Origin: Glossina fuscipes | Taxonomy: Eukaryota; Arthropoda; Insecta; Diptera; Glossinidae | NCBI RefSeq assembly: GCF_014805625.2 | Contig: NW_023998414.1 | Coordinates: 8,007,607 to 8,071,606 of the forward strand | Reading direction: 5' to 3' | DNA length: 64,000 nucleotides | Shown: piece by piece, positions 46,986 through 57,566 of the stretch | Layout of the letters: every line of letters starts with the position of its first letter | Position numbering within the stretch: position 1 is the first letter of the stretch | Translations under genes and position numbers: made by a program | The notes under the pieces: model-generated | What the model saw: only the letters and a program-made list of their open reading frames with translations | What the model was told of the DNA's origin: nothing | Databases searched by the model: none

Positions 46986-49900
46986 GTAAGTTTTACAAGT
47001 ATAATTAAGTGAATCGATAAATAATTTTTAATTTTTTTATTAGCATTTGGCGTTGAAAGATACATATTTCGAAAAATAATAAGTTTTTGAGCTGATAGAA
47101 GCTCACGTCACTTTTAAAGCATTTTCTCTTACGCCAGTTATTTCTTTTATGTTGGACTTGAATTTCTTTCTTTTTAGATTCTATAAATAAGAATTATTTT
47201 AACAAAAAAACAAAAACAAATCAATATGCTATAGTCGGTCAAGGTCGACTACTAGACACTGTACACCGCTTTAGCTCGTACAGCCAGCCATTCACTCATT
47301 TTTTTACTAATCACATCAAAAATTGTACATTATTTTTAGGTAAATGCATAATTTCCACGAAAGCCCTTATAATCGAGGGTACTCAGAACGTCAAAATTGA
47401 CATAGGCCAAATTTAGCAAACTTAATTTACTGGCCACAGATGCTGTTATTATTTTCTACTTGCTTCCGTTATGACAAACCACAACTTTGACTTTGCCAGT
47501 TGCTTCATGAGAGCCTATAAATATGGTACGGCCTAAAGAATAGACCTATGTGATTCAAATTCCCTGTGTTCGATTCGCTAAGGACAAAGTTTCATCACAA
47601 AATATTAAAAATTAGACCTTTTTGACACATTTAAGTGTCATTTTTCATTAGAATCCTTATATGAGTTGGAATCCAAAAAAATTGACCTATCTGGTCCACA
47701 TTCGCTAAGGTTGTTTGTATTATGAATGAATGAATTTCCATGAAGAAGTATTGAAAATTCGGTTTTTTATCGTGCAAAGGTTTAGTTTCCAGGGAGGAGG
47801 AAACCGATCCATTCGATCCAAAGTTTCCATGCTAATTTAGATTTCCAAAATACTATTACTAATTTGCACTACTTATGGTAAGAGTACATTGAGTTTGTGC
47901 GGACATATGCAATACCAAGAAGGACCCCTTGTCGACCCATTCTTTACAATTATATTTATAAAAATCTATCTAAATATGTCTGTCCGTCAGTGTAGCCCAT
48001 GTATTTTTATGTTCAATCTACGAGTTGCTTTTTTTCAAAATATTTAATATATGGGCGTGTTTCGGCCCAGAAACGAAAGTCATTGAAATTGTGGTAAAAA
48101 ACTGATAAATAAAATCGCAAATCAACAAGAATTTCTTATACTTTCTTGCACTTAATCTGGCAAACATCCTCTGTAATATTGTCAGCGATTCACAACTCGA
48201 AATTTGATTTCAAAATGCTTATTTGCAGACCTGCAGACAGGCGGACAGACGGACATATTTAAACCATATGAGGATTTTGATGCTAATCACGAAAAACTAT
48301 ATATCTCTCTATGGAGTATTTTGTAGGGAATTGCAAACGTTTTGACAAATTTAATAAGTACCTGCCTTCTTTGTTAGGGGCTATAAAAAACAAAAGACGA
48401 AAAATTACCAATAATCACTGGAATATAGTTCTTTATTATCATATGTTTTCAAACAGTTTATTTGTCCTCATTATATAAAAAAACGGTTCCGTAGTTATAT
48501 TAACAATGTTTCTCCCATTCTTCCTTTTTGCCCACTACCCCCGTCATCTACCCATTTAGAAAAAGTGAAAATATGAATGAATTCTAGTCAATTCTGTATT
48601 GAAGCTATTAAGCAATTTAACCCACCCACTCAGTTCGAATATTTAAAATGACTTTCGTTTAAAATGCTTTTGTAACCACAATCAGTTGTTATTTATTTTT
48701 ATTATTTTTTTTTGTTTATTATTAAAGAAAAAAAAGAGTAGCGATTGTACGGATGTCTGTTTCTTAAAGGTAAACAAATAAAAAATCTGACAAAAAACGC
48801 GTAGGCTACTATATGACATTGATCTTGTATAAACGTACGCGTATGCATGTATCATATACATGTACATACATATATGAACACCTGATCATTACGATATAAA
48901 TAAATAGCTTATGTATGCCGCAATAACTGCAAGCAGACTAATTTAATATTTATTTTTGCAAATATACAATAGTTAAGTTGATTTTAAACGTTACCATATA
49001 AGAGAATTTATGAAGCGCAAGTGTCAATATGATACAAATATTTAACATATTTATGTATAGTGAATTAAAAGATAATTTATTCCTTTTCATTCCCTATACT
49101 ACTTATAATACAACGGTATATTTAGTTTGTGCGTATGCATGCAACACCCAGAAGAACTTGAGATAGACTTATCTCTTATCACTCTTATACCGATTTGTTC
49201 AAAATCACTTTCTGAATCGAATTAAGCTTGTCTGTCCGTCTGTCCGGTATTGTTTTCTTGTGTTCAACCTACAATTTTCGTCAGAATTTTAAAGATATTT
49301 TAACAGAATTTGATACACTGGTTTGTTTTTTGACCCAAATACAAATGGTATTGAAAATGATACGAATCGGATCAATTTATCCATCATTTCTTATATAAAT
49401 CCTTATTGTAAAAAGTCATCATATGAATAATTGTAGGATAGTGTAGAGTATTTAAAGGGTGTGAAGATAAAATCGAATTTAACTAGCAAAGACACCTACC
49501 ATTTCTATTAACAAAACTCTGCTAATGTCTTAGCAGTGCTCTGTTAAATAATTACAATCGACATATAGTTGAATTTGAAAGCCTACTCCGTCCGTATTAA
49601 AAAAAGAAAAATATTTTTGTGGACATTTCATGAAAATACCTTTCAAACAAACTAAACAAATTAAAATCTGCCTTTAGGAGCTATCTTTAACAGTGTTTTG
49701 AAATTTGACATGTTAGCGAAAAATGGATATGAAAGAACAACCAAATTTGAGACTCTAGAGCGGCCAAACTAGAAAATGTCACCTATATTCACGTGAATCT
49801 ATATAAAAGTACCTGCCGAATAAGCAAAAAAATTCAGAAATTTCTTTCGGGAATTGTTTTTAACAATTTTTTGAAATTTGGTATGTTAGCGAAAAATGGG

Positions 49901-52900
49901 TATAGTATATATAGTATATATACTACATATGTATGTACTACAGTATAGTGCATTTTGTACCGAAAATTATTGTACTACGGTATACTACGGTATAATGCAT
50001 TTTGTACTGAAAACTACTGTACTACAGTATAGTGGATTTTGTACTGAAAATTATTGTACAACGATATACTACGGTGTAGTGTATTTTGTACTGAAAACTA
50101 TTAAACTACAGTATAGTAGATTTTGTACTGAAAATTATTGTACTACGGTATATTACAGTATAGTGTATTTTACACTGAAAATTATTGTACTACAGTGCAG
50201 TGTATTTTGTACTGAAAGCTATTGTACTACAGTATAGTGGATTTTGTACTGAAAATTATTGTACTACGGTATATTACAGTATAGTGGATTTTGTACTGAA
50301 AATTATTGTACTACAGTATAGTGTATATTGTACTGAAAATTACTGTGCTGCAGTATACTACGGTATAGTTTATTTTGTACTGAAAAATGTTGTACTACAG
50401 CATAGTGCATTTTGTACTGAAAATTATTGTACTACGGTATATCACAGTATAGTGTGTTTTGTACTGAAAACTTTTGTACAACAGTATAGTGGATTTTGTA
50501 CTGAAAATTACTGTACTACGGTATATTGTGTTTTGTACCGAAAATTATTGTACTACTGTATACTACGGTATAGTGCATTTTGTACTGAAAACTACTGTAC
50601 CACAGTATAGTGGATTTTGTACTGAAAATTATTGTACTACTGTATACTACGGTATAGTGCATTTTGTACTGAAAACTATTGAACTACAGTATAGTAGATT
50701 TTGTACTGAAAATTATTGTACTACTGTATATTACAGTATAGTGTATTTTACACTGAAAATTATTGTACTACAGTATAGTGTATATTGTACTGAAAATTAC
50801 TGTACTACGGTATATTGTGCTTTGTACTGAAAATTATTGTACTGCGGTATACTACGGTATAGCGCATTTTGTACTGAAAAATGTTGTACTACCGTATAGT
50901 GGATTTTGTACTGAAAATTATCGTACTACGGTATACTACGGTATAGTGCACTTTGTACTGAAAAATGTTGTTCTGCAGTATAGAACATTTTGTACTGAAA
51001 ATTATTGTACTACAGTATAGTGGATTTTGTACTGAAAATTATTGTACTACGGTATATCACGGTATAGTGTATTTTGTACTGAAAACTATTGTACAACAGT
51101 ATAGTGGATTTTGTACTGAAAATTACTGTACTACGGTATATTACAGTATAGTGTATTTTGTACTGAAAATTATTGTACTACAGTATAGTGGATTTTGTAC
51201 TGAAAATTATTGTACTACAGTATAGTGTAGAAAGAAAAGTCTGAATTTTTTGGTACTTTTATATAGATTCATGTGATATAGGTGAATATAGGCGACATTT
51301 TCTAGTTTGGCCGCACCAGAGTGACAAATTTGGGTGTTCTCCCATAGCTATGTTATGGTAAGATCCCAAATTTCAAAAAATCGGCAAAAATAGTTGCTGA
51401 AAGCAAAGTGTGAATTTTTTTTGCTCAATCGATAGGTACTTTTATATAGATTCACGTGATACATGTGAATATAGGTGACATTTTCTAATTTGGCCGCACT
51501 AGAGTCTCTAATTTGCCCGTTATCCCATATCCATTTTTCGTTAACATACCAGATATCAAAACACCGTGAAATATAGCTCCCATAGGCAGAATTTGAATTT
51601 GTTTAGCTTGTTTGAAACGTATTTTCATATAGATTCATGAAATGTCCACAAAAACATTTTCCTTTTTTTAATATTGTGACGGAGTAGGCTTTCAAATCCA
51701 GCTATATCTCATATGTAATTATTTAACAGAGCACTGCTAAGACGTTAGCAGGGTTTTGTTAACAGAAATGGTAGGTGTCTTTGGTAGTTAAATTCGAATT
51801 TATCTTCACAGCCTGGAGTATTTAATGGTGGGCCGTGGCCCATAGGGCTTTCTTTTTACTTTTCTTTTAACTTGGGTTTACTGCTGGCATACCCGCAATA
51901 GCGACATACGAGACACAAGTGATTCTGTATATGCTGTGCTAAGGTAAGCAATTTAATATAATACTGCCCTTGATACAAGCATGAGCCAAAGTAAAAGCTG
52001 ACATTGGAATGTAGTTCGTTACAACGTGTAACACTTCTTATCTTGCAATCATTATAAATATTTGTATTTACTTTTGTTTTTTATACGACTGTCGCATCTC
52101 GTTATAGATTAAAGATTATTTTCGCACCGCAACGACGGATATAACGACGACATGTCGTGACGTACGACACAAACAGTAAATTAATTTTGTCCATTGTTTA
52201 CAACTCGTAAGAAGACCTTTTCAAGTATTTATATTATTAGTCCGTAACAATAATGGAATAAGGTGTCAAACGTTTGCATATAACATTTCTTGTTTTAGGC
52301 TTAAAGGGTTTATCAATGGCTTTAGCAAACGTAAAGTTTCGAATATCACATCTAAGTTAAGAGGTCATGTAACCTCGTGAGAGCATTTTTCTATAACATA
52401 GAACAACAAGCAAAAACATAATAGTGCGCCACGGCCCACCTGCACTATTTCGCTTAATATAGATATTCATAGAACGACGGACCGATTGTTCTTGGGCTAA
52501 GCCAAGTCGGTGTACCACAATTCATCAAAATATGTGAAAAGCTACGATCTGCAGTTTGACCACAGCAATACAAGGCAGACAGGCAAGCTTAGATCGAATC
52601 ACTTTCTCGATCGATCGGCACAATAAAAGGTTGTAAGTCCTTGTCCTAGATGTTACACACATAGAAGAAGACAGGCGAAGTGAACGGCGGAAATGTTGGC
52701 TGCAGTGGATTGTTTCTTGCGGCGCTTTATGAAATCTATCTATCCTTGACTTCTTTCCACCCTTCGGGTGCATCTTCTGTGCCATAAAAATTATTTTGTA
52801 TTTTTATGCTGAAAACATCAAGAGCTATCGATCCGTCTATGTTACATTGACCTAAGCAAAGGAGATCCCCCTCTTCTTTATTGAAGCTAAATGTGTCGAT

Positions 52901-55900
52901 TGCAACCGTTATCGTATTTCTAAAACTCGGTATGAATCCAACAAAATTGTTATCGACGCCAAATGCATTCAATTAGCTTGGAAGCAAGAACTTCTTGACA
53001 TAGTCTGCAGGATGGCTCGGAGATATTCAGAGTAACGACCTTTCGCCGAAATGGTAATTAGCCCTATAAGATCGATTCTATAGAATATACCCTTAATAGG
53101 CTAGTAGATCGATTATTGGGAAAATCTTACCAGCGATGACTTATTAAGTCGTTCGATTTTGGATATATCGGCCGATGGCAATTTTCCGTTGTTTTGAGTT
53201 GCGCACTATTAGTTGAGTTTCGCACGGCAAATGTAAAAGCAAATATGTTTCACAGAGTAAGCTTACAGATATTAAGTCGAAACACTTAAGAAGGCAATCG
53301 AGCGTTTAAGAGAAAAAATGAGCTTAATTTGTTTAAAAACATGTGTAGAAGATGTTGATCTAAGTGCTAATAAAATTTATTCTTCAATTGACTCTCTTAC
53401 ATTTAAGAAAATGTTTTTAAATTTAAATTTATTTATATGCAGCGGTAGGTATCAAAGATACGCTCTAAGGCAGACATAAGTTTCATTTTTGTTGTTAATT
53501 TGTTTAAATCTTTTTAGGTTTCTCGCTTAGTTATTCTGCATGAAGAAGCCGAAGATGGAAATGCTATGCCTGATCTCAGTCGACCAGTGCAGGTTGTTTC
53601 AGCCGCTGTCGCAAACTTGGTGAAAGTCGGTCGTGATACCATTAACAGTTCGGATGACAAAATTCTGCGTCAAGATATGCCACCAGCATTGCAACGCGTT
53701 GAGACTGCTTCGCAGTTACTGGAAGAAGCCTCCGATATGTTGCGTGTTGATCCCTATTCGGGACCTGCACGTAAAAAGCTGATAGAAGGAAGCCGCGGTA
53801 TACTGCAAGGCACCTCATCGCTATTGCTTTGCTTCGATGAATCGGAGGTGCGCAAAATTATACAAGAATGCAAACGTGTACTCGATTATTTAGCAGTCGC
53901 TGAAGTCATCAATACCATGGAGGATCTAGTGCAATTTCTTAAAGACTTATCGCCATGGTTAAGTAAAGTATCGCAGAAGGTAAGTGCCCGTGAAAAGGAG
54001 CTTACACATCAGGTGCATAGTGAAATTTTGGTGCGTTGCCTAGAGCAAGTTAAGATTTTGGCTCCAATACTAATCTGCAGCATGAAGGTTTATATACATA
54101 TAGTAGAGCAGCAAGGTAAAGGTGTAGAAGAGGCAGCAGAAAATCGCAATTATTTGGCCTCGCGCATGAGCGATGAAATTCAGGAAATTATACGTGTTCT
54201 TCAGTTAACTACCTACGATGAGGACACAAGCGAATTGGACAATTTGACGGTGCTGAAAAAGCTGAGCAATGCTATTCATAATAAAAGCGAATTAGCGAAC
54301 GACTGGCTCAATAATCCGTACGCATTGAGAGGAGGGGTAGGCGAGAAAGCATTGCGTCAAATTATTGATAACGCTAGCGAGATCTCAGAGCGTTGTTTGC
54401 CCCAAGATTCTTATCCAATACGCCGGTTAGCTGATGAAATTACTGCCATGACTAATGGTTTATGCGAATTGCGACAGGAAGGCAAAGGTACCACGCCCCA
54501 AGCGGAATCCTTAGCCCGTAGTATACGCGAAAAATTAGGCGATATGCAACATTTGATTCGTAATGCTGTAATTGGTGTGGATAAGGCAGGAGTACAACAG
54601 ACAGCACATACTATACAGGGCAGATTGGAACAAGCTGTTAAATGGCTTCAAAACCCTGAATTGAATGATGGCGGTTTAGGCGAACGGGCCGTCAGTTTAA
54701 TAGTGGAAGAAGGCCGTAAAGTGGCTGAAGGTTGTCCTGGCCATCAAAAGGCTGAAATCATGCAATTGTGTGATGAGGTGGAACGTTTAAAACGCCAAGC
54801 TGGCGGCCATACTCCCGCGGCGAAAGAGGCGGCCAAAAAGCTTACTATGAAATTGCACGAACTGAAAGCCGCCGTACAAAACGCCCTAGTTAATCGCATC
54901 GTGCAAGACTTTATGGATGTTAGTACACCGCTAAAACAATTTACGGATGCAGTTATGCTACCCGAAGGTACTCCGGGAAGGGAACAGAATTTCAATCAGA
55001 GATCCAACAATCTACAAGCTTTTTCTGATCGCGCCTCAAAGACTTCCCGTATGGTAGCGGCCGGTGGAGCTTGCGGCAATAAAAAGATAGCCGAAATTCT
55101 ATTGTCCTCGGCTGGTCAAGTGGACTCAATGACACCCCAGCTTATCAACGCTGGACGCATACGTATGAATTATCCAGCTAGCAAAGCAGCCGATGAACAT
55201 TTACAAAATCTTAAGCAACAATATGCGGACACAGTCCTACGTATGCGTACCCTATGTGACCAGGCTACCGATCCAGCTGAGTTTATTAAAACGTCTGAGG
55301 AACACATGCAAATGTATGCGAAACTCTGTGAAGATGCCATCCATGCTAAACAGCCGCAAAAAATGGTAGACAACACTTCAAATATAGCTCGTCTAATTAA
55401 TCGCGTGCTCCTGGTGGCTAAACAAGAAGCTGATAATTCAGAAGATCCTCAATTTACCGCGAAGTTAAATACAGCTGCTAATCGACTAGAGAATTCATTG
55501 CCCGCTATGGTGGGAGATGCTAAGCGCGTGGCGACTAACATAAATGATCCGGCAGCTGCACAAGCTTGGAAAAACTCTTTCCAAAGGGTAAGAGCAAAGA
55601 GAAAAGCATGTTAATTGAATAACAAGTTCGAATTTTTGTAATAGCTCTTAGCTGATGTCAAAGACGTGCGTTCGGCTATAGCACCACCTGCTCCTCCACT
55701 ACCCGACTTACCACCACCCCCACCTATTCCAGAGTTAAGTGCCTTACATTTGAATGAAGGTAAAAATCGGAATAATTATGAAGTAAAAACGCACCTTAAG
55801 TCATTCTTTCGCAGTTGATCGCGCCCCTCCAAGGCCTCCACTGCCACGCGAAGGCATACCTCCGCAAAGGCCACCTCCGCCAGAGACCGATGATGAGGAT

Positions 55901-56587
55901 GAGGGCGTATTTCGTGCCGTGCCTCAACCCAATCAACCAATTTTGGTAAATTTACTAATGAAACAATGAAAAGTTAACACTCAATGATCAATTGCATCTA
56001 CTTATATAGATAGCTGCACGTGGACTTCACCAAGAAGTACGTCAATGGTCCTCTAAAGATAATGAAATCATAGCGGCTGCCAAACGTATGGCCATTTTGA
56101 TGGCGCGTCTTTCCGATTTAGTACAATCGGACTCGCGCGGCAGCAAACGCGAGTTAATAGCAACTGCCAAACAAATAGCCGAATCCTCAGAAGATGTTAC
56201 CCGATTGGCTAAAGAGTTAGCTCGTCAGTGCACTGATCGGCGCATACGTACGAACTTATTGCAAGTTTGCGAACGCATACCCACTATCGGAACGCAATTA
56301 AAGATCCTTAGCACTGTTAAGGCTACCATGTTAGGTGCTCAAGGGTCAGATGAAGATCGTGAAGCTACCGAAATGTTAGTAGGCAATGCCCAAAATTTAA
56401 TGCAAAGTGTAAGTTGAGTTTAGAAAGTGTTTAAATTTTAATACATAATCGTTACATACTGTTTGTTTGCCTGTAACTGTAGGTTAAAGAAACTGTACGG
56501 GCTGCAGAGGGAGCGAGCATTAAAATACGTTCAGATCACACGAACCGATTGCAATGGGTGCGTCGTCAACCTTGGTACCAATATTAA
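46929..56587 (+). CDS. Vinc: Vinculin, complete coding region
   Basis: Coding exons 46929-46985, 53518-55587, 55645-55759, 55815-55945, 56010-56408 and 56483-56587 join in phase to 958 codons, close to other invertebrate vinculins and about 100 shorter than human. Vinculin links talin and alpha-catenin to F-actin at integrin and cadherin adhesions. Residues 1-250 are the talin-binding head ([39 protein letters not shown]). Two internal repeats start near residues 281 ([17 protein letters not shown]) and 394 ([17 protein letters not shown]); vertebrates have three. A proline-rich linker (about 725-780) precedes the actin/PIP2-binding tail (about 788-958), which contains [17 protein letters not shown] and ends [10 protein letters not shown]. 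No disabling change is visible. Start and stop are certain; the 5' UTR is not. Confidence 0.97.
47225..47895 (-). repeat. Family A repeat in vinculin intron, minus-strand half
   Basis: Starts ATGCTATAGTCGGTCAAGG, TCGACTACTAGACACTG (degraded terminal hairpin), passes GCAAACTTAATTTACTGGCC and GACCTATGTGATTCAAA. It abuts a plus-strand family A segment at about 47895. Confidence 0.6.
47895..48125 (+). repeat. Family A repeat in vinculin intron, plus-strand half
   Basis: GTACATTGAGTTTGTGCGGA, CAATACCAAGAAGGACCCC, ATGTCTGTCCGTCAG and GGGCGTGTTTCGGCCCAGAA follow the 5' half of the family on the plus strand, so together with the preceding unit this is a head-to-head arrangement. Confidence 0.6.
48150..48385 (-). 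repeat. Family B repeat fragment in vinculin intron
   Basis: CAGGCGGACAGACGGACATA, TTTGATGCTAATCACGA, TTGCAAACGTTTTGACAAAT and TTAGGGGCTATAAAAA give the minus-strand family B order; the terminal hairpin is absent. Confidence 0.55.
49110..49455 (+). repeat. Family A repeat, 5' part, interrupted by the foldback element
   Basis: Runs from GGTATATTTAGTTTGTGCG through CACCCAGAAGAACTTGAGAT, the GTCY run at 49229-49245 and CATCATTTCTTATATAAATC to GTGTAGAGTATTTAA, where the foldback element begins. The missing 3' end (GGAGTATTTAATGGTGGGCC) resumes at 51815-51875. Confidence 0.7.
49456..49907 (+). repeat. Left arm of the foldback-like element
   Basis: About 450 bp. Contains one copy of the inner sub-unit (CTAGAAAATGTCACC, TATTCACGTGAATCTATATA, AAAGTACC) and two copies of GAAATTTG-ATGTTAGCGAA about 165 bp apart (near 49700 and 49872). 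Confidence 0.75.
49934..51228. repeat. Minisatellite: 31 units alternating ~37 and ~47 bp
   Basis: Units share TTTTGTACTGAAAATTATTG followed by TACTACAGTATAGTG. The longer unit carries an extra GGTATACTAC. I count 31 occurrences of the TGTACTGAAAA-type core over 1.3 kb (mean 42 bp). The two unit types usually alternate, giving an 84 bp (28-codon) higher-order period. Long forward frames (85-141 codons, repeated [12 protein letters not shown]) are a by-product of that period, not genes. Confidence 0.9.
51229..51815 (-). repeat. Right arm of the foldback-like element
   Basis: About 585 bp, longer than the left arm because an inner sub-unit is duplicated: GGTACTTTTATATAGATTCA occurs at about 51252 and 51435 (period ~183 bp), each followed by GTGAATATAGG-GACATTTTC and TTTGGCCGCAC-AGAGT. 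The outer ~330 bp mirrors the left arm closely. Confidence 0.75.
52420..52660 (-). repeat. Family A repeat near the end of vinculin intron 1
   Basis: GTGCGCCACGGCCCACCTGC, ACTATTTCGCTTAATA is the reverse of the family 3' end (AAGCGAAAT...GTGGGCCGTGG); GGCAGACAGGCAAGCTTAGA is the GRAC run. The region 51876-52420 between repeats and 52661-53517 holds nothing else recognised. Confidence 0.5.
53518..55587 (+). CDS. Vinc: Vinculin exon 3 (head and central repeats)
   Basis: Acceptor TTTTTAG (53517), 690 codons, donor CCAAAGG|GTAAGA, phase 0. Encodes [20 protein letters not shown] and almost the whole head. The first in-frame Met (53566) lies 16 codons in and is not the start. The frame running to 55614 past the donor is intron read-through. 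Confidence 0.96.
55645..55759 (+). CDS. Vinc: Vinculin exon 4 (first proline-rich segment)
   Basis: Acceptor TTTTTGTAATAG; codes [18 protein letters not shown] then [13 protein letters not shown], and ends GAAG|GTAAAA in phase 1. Proline-rich linkers in vinculin bind VASP/Ena and vinexin/ponsin family proteins. Confidence 0.93.
55815..55945 (+). CDS. Vinc: Vinculin exon 5 (second proline-rich segment)
   Basis: Acceptor TTTCGCAG; codes [31 protein letters not shown] and PQPNQPIL, donor TTTTG|GTAAAT, phase 0. A 55 bp intron separates it from exon 4. Confidence 0.93.
56010..56408 (+). CDS. Vinc: Vinculin exon 6 (actin-binding tail)
   Basis: 133 codons from [20 protein letters not shown] to NLMQS, donor AAAGT|GTAAGT. 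Contains the five-helix tail core with [20 protein letters not shown] and [13 protein letters not shown], near-identical to vertebrate vinculin tails. Confidence 0.96.
56483..56587 (+). CDS. Vinc: Vinculin last exon
   Basis: 34 codons [18 protein letters not shown] ... [10 protein letters not shown] then TAA at 56585-56587. The C-terminal hairpin (W-V-R-x-x-P-W-Y-Q) that controls PIP2 and actin interaction in vertebrates is present, with one extra Tyr at the end. Confidence 0.95.
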   Translation, partial: VKETVRAAEGASIKIRSDHTNRLQWVRRQPWYQY

Positions 56588-56815
56588 CGTTAATAAGATT
56601 TTCTTGAAAAAACCCGCTTAACTTTTCAACAATTTTAAGTGCCTTAAAGTTATTTATGTTAAATGTTTTGCTCAGAGTTTTGCTTTGAGTTTTCTATAAC
56701 TATTTTTCTTTTTTTTTTTTTTTTTTTAGTGACTTACTTTGTGCAATATTTTTCTTTATTTAAAAATTCATTAAAAGCATTTAAGTATTCTTATTCTCTA
56801 TCTATCTGCCTCTTA

Positions 56816-56821
56816 AATAAA
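56816..56821 (+). terminator. Vinc: Vinculin poly(A) signal candidate
   Basis: AATAAA about 230 bp after the stop, after a T-rich 3' UTR stretch. Confidence 0.45.
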
Positions 56822-57566
56822 TCAAATGTTATACTAACATTTCTCTGTTATTAATAATAAAAAGTTTTCTCGAATTTTTCAATTTCGAATTGATTTAAAT
56901 TGTAAAGTTTATATAAATCAAAAAGAAAATTTTGCTTCTACACAATACCCCGAGTTTTCAACGAATCGATTTTATTATACAATTACGATTCAATTTAATT
57001 GTTCCATTTAAAATGTTAAAAAAATCATCTTAGCCTGTGAGACTTGAAGCCATCTATTGTCTGATCGTTGCTTGTGAAGCGGTTTTTTTTTCACACTTGA
57101 TAGACACCAGATACGTGAACAACGTGATCTTTTTTTATTAAACAGTTGTGAAAACCTTTAATATACGAGCAAGTGAACTCACATTTTCCGAAGAAGTGTC
57201 ATGCATGTCTGAGTTTCTAGAAACAGAAATAGATAAGATCGGTCAGCAAAAGCTATTTATTGGAATCACAATTCATCGTCAAGAATCATCGTACAGACCA
57301 TTCCGAGATCACAAACAATTGAACAAAATAAGTGAAATGCGATCAATACTTTAAATGGATGGCTTCAGTAATATTGGTAATACAACTGATCTTGAAGGCG
57401 TCATCTTAAAAGAAAAACACATATTTCTTCAATATCTTCATAAAGCGTGAACTCATCGTAAGCAAAAAGCCACGCTGATGTGACTTTTTCTCATAAAAAG
57501 AAAATTATGCTATTATGTGACAAATAAACCTAAGCATATCTATTATATACATCATTCATACATTTA

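Larger units (their letters stand above)
49456..51815. mobile_element. Foldback-like transposable element (long inverted arms around a minisatellite)
   Basis: Left arm about 49456-49907 and right arm about 51229-51815 are inverted copies of each other: CCTACCATTTCT-TTAACAAA at 49491 corresponds to TTTGTTAACAGAAATGGTAGG near 51753-51773. Both outermost ends read AGG-TGTGAAGATAA on the appropriate strand. The 10 bp GAGTATTTAA occurs at 49446-49455 and 51816-51825 as a target-site duplication; Drosophila FB elements make 9 bp ones. Between the arms is the 31-unit array. No transposase is encoded. It sits in intron 1 of vinculin. Confidence 0.8.

Noticed and set aside
49896..51225. Long forward ORFs (85-141 codons) with repeated Cys/Tyr peptides
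   Set aside because: They are translations of the 84 bp-period minisatellite inside a transposable element in an intron; several overlap in different frames and none has start context or splice support.
49934..51228. CRISPR-like appearance of regularly repeated 37/47 bp units
   Set aside because: No unique spacers (the whole unit repeats), no cas genes, and the host is a eukaryote; it is a minisatellite.
54744..55376. Minus-strand ORFs within vinculin exon 3
   Set aside because: Antisense shadows of a strongly conserved coding exon.
57148..57354. 68-codon ORF starting at a GTG
   Set aside because: No ATG, no recognised motif and no splice signals; adjacent to a mariner relic.
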